Of a DNA stretch of 5,634 nucleotides, positions 1-5,634 are shown in pieces. The stretch is taken from the NCBI GenBank assembly GCA_028293465.1, contig JAQGOT010000652.1, positions 1 to 5,634 of the forward strand. Direction: 5' to 3'. A program made the position numbers and the translations under genes. The stretch comes from Pedosphaera sp. Lineage in GTDB: Bacteria; Verrucomicrobiota; Verrucomicrobiia; Limisphaerales; Pedosphaeraceae. How positions within the stretch are numbered: position 1 is the stretch's first letter; the number at the start of each line of letters is the position of its first letter. The notes under the pieces are model-generated. The model had not been told where the DNA came from. It saw nothing but the letters and a program-made list of their open reading frames with translations, and made no database searches.

Positions 1-1794
1 CCAGCGGAGCACGTGGCCCGCCGTATCCCGGATGGGCACCGCCCGGATCAAATGCCACCGATACACACCGGTGCGGTGCTCCCGCAACCGGCATTCGGTC
101 TGGAAAAACTGGTTTGATTTGAGGGCGGCTCTCCAATCCTCCCGGCACCGCTTGCAATCCTCCGGGAGAATGAAGGTCATCCAATCTTGATCGCCCGCCG
201 TCCCGTCCGCCTGCCCCATGTAATCGTACCAGCGGCGATTGTAATAATCGAACCGCCCGTCGGGCAGCGCGGTCCAGACAATCTGCGGCATGGCATCGGC
301 CAGCTCGCGAAAATGCGCCTCGCTTTTGCTCACCGCATGGTAAAGCCGCGCGTTGTCCAGCGCGATGCCCGCTTCCGCCGCGATGCCCGCCACCAGATGT
401 TGCGCGCGTTCGGTGAACACGCCCGGGGCCGGATGCCCAAACACGAGTCCGCCCAGCACCTCGCCGGAACGCGAGATCACCGGGACCGCCAGGTAGCTGC
501 GCACGCTCCCCGACCGCCGCTTCTTCCCGGGCGCAGGCGCCGCTTTCATGGCGCGTTCATCGTGGAGCACATCGTCGATCCGGATGATTTCTCGTTCCAT
601 TTCCGCCGGCGGTGTGGAGGGGCTGTGGTAAGGCGGGGGCAGCCGTGCGAAGGCTTCGTCCGGCGCGCCGGACGTGTGGACCGCGAACGGCTCGTCGGAA
701 CCGTTGAGGTGTCGGTAGGAAAACGCGCCGAACTGCGCGCCGGTCACCTCTTTGCCCGCCTCGGTCACCACTTGCACCAGCTTTTCCAGGTCCAGCTCGG
801 CCGCCAGCGAAGTGCCGATGCGGTTCAGCGTTTCCAACGCGCGGCTTTCCTCGCGCAACGCCTGCTCGGCCCCCTTCAACTCCGTGATGTTCACCATCAC
901 CCCTTGCAACGTCACCTTGCCCTCCCCGTTACGCGGGATGTTCACGCTGTTGCGCAACCAGAGCACCTGCCGGTGGGCCGTGGTCATGCGGAATTCCTCG
1001 GTAAAAGGTTTCCCTTCCAGCAGGGCCTGCCGGTGGCCTTGAAAGATCCGCGCCCGGTCCTCTGGATGAATGCGGTCGGCCCAGAAATCCGGCTCCCGCA
1101 ACCAGCGTTCGATGGGATAACCGAGAATGCGCTCCGCCTGCTGGCTGACGAAGGTGAATGCTCCGCTCGGCGCATCGCTCTCCCAGACGATGCCCTCGAT
1201 CGAATTGACCAGGTTGCGGTAGTTCCTCTGCGTGTGCTGCAAAGCCTGTTCGGCCTGCCGGCGTTCTGAAATGTCGAGGATCGCGGTGCGGTAATACGGG
1301 GTGCGGTTATGGCCGGGGAAGCAGGTGCTCACCAATTCCACCGGCACCAACGCGCCTTCATGTGTCCGGAGCGTCAACTCCGTGGTGACCTGTTTTTGCG
1401 CCGAACGGCACAGCCGGAGATGTTTGAGAAAATCCGGCAGCGTTTCCTTGGGCATGAAGCGGGCCAGAGGTTCATTGATCAGCCGTTCCCGCTTCCATTG
1501 CAGGAGCGCCGCCGCCACCTGGTTGGTCTCCAAAATCGTCCCCACCCGGTCCAGCACCAAATAGCCAATCGGCGCCGAGTTGAACAGGCCGGTGTAATAT
1601 TCGGAAATCTTTTCGATCTCGCCCTGGGCTCGGCGCAGTTCGTGTTCCTGCATCCGGAACTGGGTTAACTGCTGCTCCAGTTCGGCAATCAAGTGATCCC
1701 GATCCGCATAAGGAGCCCCGGTCGTTCGCGCAGAACGGGTTCGCGGACGGCGTCGGAGCGCCGGTCGGGCTCCTTTCTCCGATTCTTTATGCAT
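1..1794 (-). CDS. Multi-PAS/GAF sensor protein, probable histidine kinase (3' part outside the window)
   Basis: The reading frame is open for 598 codons and leaves the window at position 1, so the C-terminus is missing. An N-terminal basic stretch (RRRPRTR, about residues 14-20) and a short coiled coil (32-65) precede PAS 1 (about 66-178, FNSAPIGYLVLD, ending LDISERRQ). PAS 2 spans about 188-308 (VWESDAPSGAFTFVS, HPEDRARI, ending VNITELKGAE). A GAF domain covers about 320-486, with the typical VRSYLAVPVISRSGEVLGGL core and the IALDNARLY exit helix. PAS 3 starts near 490 (HFRELADAMPQIVWTALPDG) and is cut. No transmembrane segment or signal peptide is seen, so it is probably a cytosolic sensor. 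Proteins with this layout usually end in HisKA and HATPase domains; that part is inference. The start is uncertain: ATG at 1794 has GGGG 4-7 bases upstream, while an in-frame ATG at 1803 adds three residues, and a TGA lies four codons before that. It follows the CheB-CheR fusion gene in the same direction and may be its partner. Confidence 0.93.
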   Translation of the reverse strand, partial: MHKESEKGARPALRRRPRTRSARTTGAPYADRDHLIAELEQQLTQFRMQEHELRRAQGEIEKISEYYTGLFNSAPIGYLVLDRVGTILETNQVAAALLQWKRERLINEPLARFMPKETLPDFLKHLRLCRSAQKQVTTELTLRTHEGALVPVELVSTCFPGHNRTPYYRTAILDISERRQAEQALQHTQRNYRNLVNSIEGIVWESDAPSGAFTFVSQQAERILGYPIERWLREPDFWADRIHPEDRARIFQGHRQALLEGKPFTEEFRMTTAHRQVLWLRNSVNIPRNGEGKVTLQGVMVNITELKGAEQALREESRALETLNRIGTSLAAELDLEKLVQVVTEAGKEVTGAQFGAFSYRHLNGSDEPFAVHTSGAPDEAFARLPPPYHSPSTPPAEMEREIIRIDDVLHDERAMKAAPAPGKKRRSGSVRSYLAVPVISRSGEVLGGLVFGHPAPGVFTERAQHLVAGIAAEAGIALDNARLYHAVSKSEAHFRELADAMPQIVWTALPDGRFDYYNRRWYDYMGQADGTAGDQDWMTFILPEDCKRCREDWRAALKSNQFFQTECRLREHRTGVYRWHLIRAVPIRDTAGHVLRW

Positions 1795-1805
1795 GGTCCC
1801 CATAA

Positions 1806-1822
1806 AACGGACTCAACGGACT
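1806..1822 (-). repeat. Tandem 8-base direct repeat before the sensor gene
   Basis: On the minus strand AGTCCGTT occurs twice, separated by a single G (9-base period). The second copy ends two bases before the upstream candidate ATG at 1803. Either copy contains TCCGT and could pair with ACGGA at 1845-1849 on the same strand, giving two mutually exclusive helices. No function is known to me. Confidence 0.6.
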
Positions 1823-1849
1823 TCCAATACGAAGCGACTATCATTCCGT

Positions 1850-1886
1850 ACCGGTCGATGGCTCGGCTTACCGTTGCCATCCCGGT
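1850..1886 (-). promoter_or_regulatory. Long imperfect hairpin in the leader of the sensor gene
   Basis: On the minus strand the arms GATGGC (1862-1857 in the complement) and GCCATC pair perfectly. The stem is extended outward by CCGG/CCGG across a two-base bulge plus one A-T pair, and inward by CGG/CCG around a TAAG loop after a small AA/A internal loop. That gives about 14 base pairs in 37 bases. It lies roughly 50-90 bases before the start codon of the PAS/GAF gene. No U-run follows, so it does not look like an intrinsic terminator. A cis-regulatory RNA or a protein-binding palindrome are the options. I could not match it to a known riboswitch. Confidence 0.5.
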
Positions 1887-1917
1887 TCACCACGTACTAT
1901 TAATCTACCATTTCGCT

Positions 1918-1932
1918 ATCGCCAGAGGCGAT
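1918..1932. promoter_or_regulatory. Short perfect hairpin ATCGCC-AGA-GGCGAT
   Basis: A six-base-pair stem with a three-base loop. On the plus strand it is followed by TTTTT, which resembles a very small intrinsic terminator, but no plus-strand gene leads into it. On the minus strand it is preceded by AAAAA and would be the second of three consecutive hairpins in the leader between the two genes. The stem is too short to be sure of function. Confidence 0.35.
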
Positions 1933-1947
1933 TTTTCCTGTATTTAT

Positions 1948-1980
1948 CCGGGCCAGCCGCCTTGGCACCGCGCCTCCCGG
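1948..1980 (-). terminator. Possible GC-rich hairpin after the CheB-CheR gene
   Basis: It starts 18 bases past the TGA of the fusion gene. CCGGG pairs with CCCGG, and an inner AG-CGC/GCG-CT helix with a G.G mismatch continues the stem around a nine-base loop. It is followed by ATAAATAC rather than a U-tract, so it is at best a weak terminator or a 3' mRNA-end structure. It could also be part of a leader for the next gene. Confidence 0.25.
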
Positions 1981-1997
1981 CCAGCCCCGCTTTCAAG

Positions 1998-4900
1998 TCA
2001 CTCAGCCGGGGTCATGTCTTTGATCGTCAACAGAATAAGCCTGTTGCCCCGGCCATCCTCGGAATAGCTGCGGCCATCCAGTCGCATCGTGCGCCGCCCG
2101 AGTTTTGGAAATTCCGCATCCACCTCAAAATCGTCCACTTGGTTTTGCTTCGCCAAAATGTCCTCCAACAGCGTTCGCAACCGCGGCACATTCCATTGAC
2201 CCCGGCCCAAGTCATAAATGTAATGGTTCTCCGTCTCCTCCGGGCTCACCTGGAAGGTTTTGTAAAAGGCCGGATTCGCCCGTTTGACCCGCAGATCGGC
2301 CTGCAGCGCCAGCAGCGGCTGCTTGATCGCGGACATCACCAGTTCCACCACCCGTTTGTGCTCGTCGATGTCCAGCAACAGGATCACCGCGCCATCGATT
2401 TTGTTCTCCCGGGTGCGATAGGGCCGGATACGCAACGAATACCACCGCCCATCCCGGTCCTGAACCTCACGCTCGATGCTCGTGAGGTTGTCCACCACGT
2501 CGCGGATGGAGTCATCCAGGTCAGGCACCACGATGTTGCGGTTCAAATCGCTCAGGCGCCGGCCGATGTCCGAAGGGATCAGGTTAAAGATGCGCTCCGC
2601 CATCGGCGTGAACCGCCGGACCGTCAAATCGTTGCTTAACATGATGATGGCCACGTTCACGCTCGCCAGCAGGTTCGTCAGGTCGTTGTTGACCTGGCTC
2701 AATTCGCCGTTGCGGGTCTGCAGCTCTTCATTGAGCGTGGTCAACTCCTCGTTCGTGGATTGCAGCTCCTCCTTCGCCGTCTCCAATTCCTCGTTGGTGC
2801 TCTGCAACTCCTCGTTGCTCGACTGGATCTCCTCATTCGCCGACTTCAGTTCCTCGTTCGTCGCCTCCTGCTCCTCGATGATCGCCTGCAGGGATTCCTT
2901 GTTGCTGGCCAGTTCCGAGCGCAAATTGCCCAGCTCCCGCTGGTCGCTCCGCTGCCGCAGTTGGTTTGCCTGTGATCCGGGTCGGGCTGGGCCCGGTTCC
3001 GAGGGTGGGGAGAGTGGTTCTCCGAATAAGACCAGAAAAAACCGCTCGCTGGAAGGCGTCAACCGGAAGGGAATCGCCTCGAGCGTGACATTTTGAACCT
3101 GATCCCCGTGCCGCAGGGCGGCATTCTCCTGTCTCACCGGAGCATCCTGTTTGATGGCCTTGGAGACGACCGAGCGCAAGTCGAGTGAGAGGCTCTCCCG
3201 GGCCATTTTTAAAAGCTGGAGGCTCGCGCTGCCGGCGGCGTGCTCCAAGAATTTCCCGGTGCGGCCGCGGAAGAGCAACACGTCCATCTGCGCGTTGATC
3301 ACCACCGCCGCCGGGGACCATTTGGACAGGATCAACCGGTCCACGTACTGTTGCAAATCCGGCGTTTTAGGCTCGGACTTGAATGGGACCGCCCCTGACT
3401 CCCGCGGGATTTCCGCCTTCTCCGGCAAGCCCCTGAGCAGACCGGTGAATCCCGGCCGCTGGGCGAGCATCTTCTTTTTGTAAACCTTCTGTTTCTTTTC
3501 CAGCAGCGTGAACAATTCCGACGCGCTCCCGATGGCTTCCGAGGAGCCGAGCAGCAGAAACCCGTCCGGTTTGAGCGCGTAATGAAAAACGGGCATGATC
3601 TTCTTCTGCAACACCGCGCCCAGGTAAATCAGCATGTTGCGGCAACTGATCAGGTCCAGGTTCGAGAACGGCGGATCCACAATGACGTTCTGCCGCGCGA
3701 AGACGCACATGTCCCGGATCGATTTGCTGACTTGGTAATGCCCGTTGGTCCTCACGAAAAACCGGCGCAGCCGCTCGGGCGAAACGTCCAGTGAAATATT
3801 CTCCGGGTACACGCCGGCCCTCGCCTTTTCCAGTGCCAGTTCGCTGATGTCCGTGGCGAAAATCTGCGCGTTGACATGCACATGCGAGGCTTCGAATGTC
3901 TCCACCAGGCTGATTGCCATCGAGTAGGCTTCCTCGCCCGTGGAGCAGCCGCAAACCCAGACGCGGATGGGGTTGTCGTTTGCGCGGTCCCGCAGCAGCT
4001 TCGGAAAAATCCGCCGTTTGAGCACCTGGAACACCTGCGGATCACGGAAAAAGCCGGTCACGTTGATCAGCAAATCATTGAACAACGCATCCACCTCCAC
4101 CAGGTGGATGCGCAGATAATTGATGTAGCTGGGCAGGGTGTTGATTTTATGCAGCAGCATCCGCCGCAGGATGCGCCGGCGCAAAGTGCTGTGCTTGTAG
4201 AGCGAAAAATCAACGCCGGTGCGCGCCCGCAGCATCGAAAATATCGCGCTCAATTCCGTGTCCCCGTCTTGGAACAGCACCTCGGTTTCCGTCGGTTCGG
4301 CCTGGGCTCCCGTCGGTTTCGCGATCCCGGGGCGGCGGACATAAGGATGGCCGGCCATCCGCTCCAATTCTTTCACCATGGCTTCCGGCGGCAGCACGAG
4401 ATCAACGCACCCGGCGGCAATCGCGCTCCCGGGCATCCCAAAATATTTGGCCGTTTTTTCGTCCTGCGCAAAGGTGATCCCACCCGCTCCCTTGATGGCC
4501 TGCAAGCCGAAGGTCCCGTCGCCGCCGGTGCCGGAGAGCACAATCCCGATCGCCCGGTTTTCCCGGTCCTCGGCGAGGGATCGGAAAAAGAAATCAACCG
4601 GCATGTGCGGCCCGTTGCTGCGTCGGGGCTGAAACCGCAGCCGGCCATCGTGGATGGACATGTTCACGTTCGGCGGCATTACGTAAATATGATCTGGCTC
4701 CGGTAACAGCCCCGGAGTGGCTTCCTGGAGCGGCAGGTGTGTCGAGCGGGCCAGCAACTCCGCCAGCTTGCTCTCGTGTTTCGGGTCCAGATGTTGGACC
4801 AGTACAAAGGCCATGCCGGTGTTCGGCGGCAGATGCCCCAGCAGTTGCACGAAAGCCTCGTAACCGCCCGCTGAAGCCCCGATGCCAACAATGGAGAACG

Positions 4901-5036
4901 CCCGCGTCTCCGCACCCTCCTCCGGATGCATATCCGTCGGTTGGGGTGCTGCCGCGTCTCTGGGGCGGGTCGCAGCCCGCTTCGATTCGTTGGTTGGCTT
5001 GTTCTCTGGAAGTTTGGAAATCGGTTTCTTTGCCAT
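1998..5036 (-). CDS. CheB-CheR fusion with coiled coil and PAS domains (receptor methylesterase/methyltransferase)
   Basis: A 1012-residue protein that should both add methyl groups to receptor glutamates, using SAM, and remove them. The CheB methylesterase domain (about 45-230) shows the full catalytic triad: Ser55 in GIGASAGG, His82 in VQHLDP and Asp173 in SGTGGDGT. The CheR domain (about 258-525) has the arginine-rich N-terminal helix (STLRRRILRRM), the SAM motif VWVCGCSTGEEAYS (360-372), Asp396 in FATDIS and DLISCRNMLIY (461-471). A PAS-like region (about 560-672) leads into a heptad coiled coil (about 700-790), then two PAS domains (about 787-893 and 895-1008). There is no CheB receiver domain at the N-terminus and no HisKA/ATPase after the last PAS, although some relatives carry a kinase there. 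The frame is open 70 codons further upstream, but ATG 5036 (MAKKPISK) is preferred: it has GAGA seven bases upstream, and the added residues look like translated leader. No membrane segment is seen, so it is probably cytosolic. The methyl-accepting partner is not in the window. Confidence 0.97.
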   Translation of the reverse strand: MAKKPISKLPENKPTNESKRAATRPRDAAAPQPTDMHPEEGAETRAFSIVGIGASAGGYEAFVQLLGHLPPNTGMAFVLVQHLDPKHESKLAELLARSTHLPLQEATPGLLPEPDHIYVMPPNVNMSIHDGRLRFQPRRSNGPHMPVDFFFRSLAEDRENRAIGIVLSGTGGDGTFGLQAIKGAGGITFAQDEKTAKYFGMPGSAIAAGCVDLVLPPEAMVKELERMAGHPYVRRPGIAKPTGAQAEPTETEVLFQDGDTELSAIFSMLRARTGVDFSLYKHSTLRRRILRRMLLHKINTLPSYINYLRIHLVEVDALFNDLLINVTGFFRDPQVFQVLKRRIFPKLLRDRANDNPIRVWVCGCSTGEEAYSMAISLVETFEASHVHVNAQIFATDISELALEKARAGVYPENISLDVSPERLRRFFVRTNGHYQVSKSIRDMCVFARQNVIVDPPFSNLDLISCRNMLIYLGAVLQKKIMPVFHYALKPDGFLLLGSSEAIGSASELFTLLEKKQKVYKKKMLAQRPGFTGLLRGLPEKAEIPRESGAVPFKSEPKTPDLQQYVDRLILSKWSPAAVVINAQMDVLLFRGRTGKFLEHAAGSASLQLLKMARESLSLDLRSVVSKAIKQDAPVRQENAALRHGDQVQNVTLEAIPFRLTPSSERFFLVLFGEPLSPPSEPGPARPGSQANQLRQRSDQRELGNLRSELASNKESLQAIIEEQEATNEELKSANEEIQSSNEELQSTNEELETAKEELQSTNEELTTLNEELQTRNGELSQVNNDLTNLLASVNVAIIMLSNDLTVRRFTPMAERIFNLIPSDIGRRLSDLNRNIVVPDLDDSIRDVVDNLTSIEREVQDRDGRWYSLRIRPYRTRENKIDGAVILLLDIDEHKRVVELVMSAIKQPLLALQADLRVKRANPAFYKTFQVSPEETENHYIYDLGRGQWNVPRLRTLLEDILAKQNQVDDFEVDAEFPKLGRRTMRLDGRSYSEDGRGNRLILLTIKDMTPAE
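2670..2858 (-). repeat. Nine degenerate 21-base repeats encoding a heptad coiled coil
   Basis: Inside the CheB-CheR gene, residues 727-789 form nine consecutive seven-residue units: NEELKSA, NEEIQSS, NEELQST, NEELETA, KEELQST, NEELTTL, NEELQTR, NGELSQV and NNDLTNL. Leucine or isoleucine at every fourth position of the unit makes a regular coiled-coil stripe. This NEELQST-type coil between the CheR part and the PAS part is a hallmark of the fusion family. It probably acts as a dimerising signal rod. The DNA repeat is degenerate, so it is an old repeat and not a recent slippage product. Confidence 0.9.
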
Positions 5037-5067
5037 GGTGTTTTCTCGAAGACGAATCAAAATCTCC

Positions 5068-5108
5068 AGACTTTGACTCCGTCCTCCGGCGGCGTCCCGC
5101 CGCAGTCT
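5068..5108 (-). promoter_or_regulatory. Hairpin in the 5' leader of the CheB-CheR gene
   Basis: A perfect GCGGCG/CGCCGC stem with a three-base loop (5089-5103) is nested inside an outer AGACT/AGTCT pairing. The structure ends 31 bases before ATG 5036, leaving the presumed ribosome site free. Its six-pair stem with a three-base loop resembles the palindromes at 5304-5397, so it may be a repeat element rather than a dedicated regulator. Confidence 0.4.
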
Positions 5109-5281
5109 AAATTTCATCCTATCCCGGCGCCGCGCAAGGGCATCGTTCACTTCTTTATTCCGGCCGCCCTGCCGCAACCCGCGTTGCCCGATTGAGATAT
5201 TTAGGCTCGTCAACGCTTGTTCAGCCCAGCTTACTCCCCGGTCCACGGTTTACAATCAGAATATCGCCCTCCGTTGGGCGC

Positions 5282-5428
5282 GGGCGCATCCGCGCACCGC
5301 CCCGGAGCGCCGACTTCCAGTCGGCTTAACGCGTGGCGAACCCACCGATGACCTGCGCGAACTCGAGCCATCCAAGCCGGCTGCAAGCCGGTGCTCCGAC
5401 GGCTCGGGGGCAGTACGCGGATGCGCCC
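5282..5428. repeat. REP-like inverted pair of palindromes (MITE/BIME-like element)
   Basis: Two arms of 46 bases (5282-5327) and 55 bases (5374-5428) face each other across a 46-base spacer. The outer 13 bases, GGGCGCATCCGCG, at 5282-5294 are exactly complementary to 5416-5428. The inner 24 bases at 5304-5327 match the reverse complement of 5374-5397 at 20 of 24 positions. Each inner part is itself a hairpin: GCCGACT/AGTCGGC with loop TCC on the left, and CCGGCT/AGCCGG with loop GCA on the right. One stem pair differs in a compensatory way (A5313-T5321 against C5388-G5380), which suggests that the small hairpin is maintained. The right arm carries nine extra bases next to the outer 13-mer. 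No transposase is encoded. The element lies upstream of the CheB-CheR gene. Confidence 0.75.
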
Positions 5429-5512
5429 CCCCATCCCCAACCCGCCACCGATCCAGATCCCGCACTCCGCATTGAGAATTGGTCCTGGTCATGCTTTCGT
5501 CATCCGTCATTC

Positions 5513-5563
5513 GCCCCTCGGGGCTCATGGGGTTTTTACCCCAAGGACAAAAACCTATTGTCC
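5513..5563. repeat. Cluster of three small adjacent hairpins
   Basis: Three inverted repeats follow each other: GCCC-CTCG-GGGC (5513-5524), TGGGGT-TTTT-ACCCCA (5528-5543) and GGACAA-7 bases-TTGTCC (5545-5563). The last is followed on the plus strand by CCTTTATTTT, which is T-rich but interrupted. They could be terminator-like structures for a gene beyond the right edge or part of an intergenic repeat. Just before them, CGTCATC and CGTCATT stand in tandem (5498-5511). Neither strand carries a gene here. Confidence 0.4.
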
Positions 5564-5584
5564 CCTTTATTTTGATTACAGCAG

Positions 5585-5609
5585 GCGGGGACAGGATGGC
5601 TCGTCCCGC
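5585..5609. repeat. GC-rich palindrome near the right edge
   Basis: GCGGGGAC pairs with GTCCCGC with one bulged G around a ten-base loop. An AT-rich stretch (AATAAATAATTG) follows on the plus strand. It resembles a short intergenic palindrome more than a terminator, because no T-run follows in either direction. Confidence 0.4.
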
Positions 5610-5634
5610 AATAAATAATTGTAAACAACCTGAA

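Larger units (their letters stand above)
5037..5634. other. Non-coding region upstream of the CheB-CheR gene
   Basis: About 600 bases without a believable gene. The short open frames here cross the palindromic repeats, are rich in Arg, Pro, Gly and Ala, and show no domain. The region holds the leader hairpin at 5068-5108, the REP-like pair at 5282-5428 and the hairpins at 5513-5609. The promoter of the fusion gene should lie between 5037 and 5281, but I see no convincing -35/-10 pair. TTGACG at 5213-5208 (minus strand) has no -10 partner at a suitable distance. Confidence 0.7.

Noticed and set aside
145..156. Cys-x2-Cys pair (residues 547 and 550) in the third PAS of the sensor protein as a metal or redox site
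   Set aside because: It is a single pair in a variable helix where PAS domains of this type usually have HPEDR-like sequence; no second pair is present in the visible part.
187..1269. Long plus-strand open frame (360 codons) opposite the PAS/GAF gene
   Set aside because: It is antisense to clear PAS and GAF domains, is rich in Arg, His, Pro and Leu as expected for a shadow of GC-rich coding DNA, and shows no domain.
1804..1997. Known c-di-GMP riboswitch in the gap
   Set aside because: A hairpin followed by GCGAAA is loosely reminiscent, but the conserved core, the tetraloop/receptor pair and the spacing of the class I motif are not found.
1804..1997. Remnant of a histidine kinase domain after the fusion gene's stop codon
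   Set aside because: Reading on in frame gives about 17 residues before another stop, with no HisKA-like sequence, so there is no sign of a recent frameshift or nonsense loss.
1962..2639. Plus-strand open frame of 225 codons over the 3' end of the fusion gene
   Set aside because: It is a shadow frame opposite the PAS domains with no domain of its own.
3876..4706. Plus-strand open frame of 276 codons opposite the CheB-CheR part
   Set aside because: It lies antisense to the catalytic domains of the fusion protein and has no recognisable motif.
5185..5213. Sigma-70 type promoter with TTGACG as -35
   Set aside because: At 16-18 bases spacing the sequence is GC-rich and nothing resembles a -10 element.
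5231..5618. Several short open frames on both strands in the upstream region
   Set aside because: They read through the palindromic repeats and give low-complexity Arg/Pro/Gly/Ala-rich peptides, typical of spurious predictions over intergenic repeats.

Overview
The window is GC-rich, and both recognisable protein-coding genes lie on the minus strand. Read in the direction of transcription, it starts with about 600 bases of non-coding DNA (5037-5634). A complete gene follows for a fused CheB-CheR-PAS protein (5036 down to 1998). After a 203-base gap comes a gene for a multi-PAS/GAF sensor protein (from 1794) that runs off the window at position 1 while still in frame.

The fusion protein (1012 residues) carries a receptor methylesterase domain, a receptor methyltransferase domain with its SAM-binding motifs, a PAS-like region, a long heptad coiled coil and two PAS domains. 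It has no receiver domain and no kinase domain. The next protein has at least PAS-PAS-GAF-PAS with no membrane segment, and it very probably continues into histidine kinase domains outside the window. Together they look like a cytosolic signalling pair: a methylation/demethylation enzyme with its own sensory domains beside a multi-input sensor. No methyl-accepting chemotaxis protein, CheA, CheW or CheY is visible, so the link to motility is unproven.

The gap between the two genes is rich in secondary structure. It holds three consecutive hairpins and a tandem 8-base repeat just before the second start codon. It may be a regulatory leader, but I could not match it to a known RNA family.

The upstream region contains no believable gene. 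It holds a symmetrical pair of REP-like palindromes inside a roughly 147-base inverted repeat, with a compensatory base change between the two copies, and a cluster of further small hairpins near the right edge.

The organism cannot be fixed from this window. From memory, GC-rich intergenic palindromes of this style, together with abundant PAS/GAF sensors, suggest Verrucomicrobiota (or the wider PVC group). That is a low-confidence inference. CheB-CheR-PAS fusions also occur widely in Proteobacteria, Cyanobacteria and other phyla.
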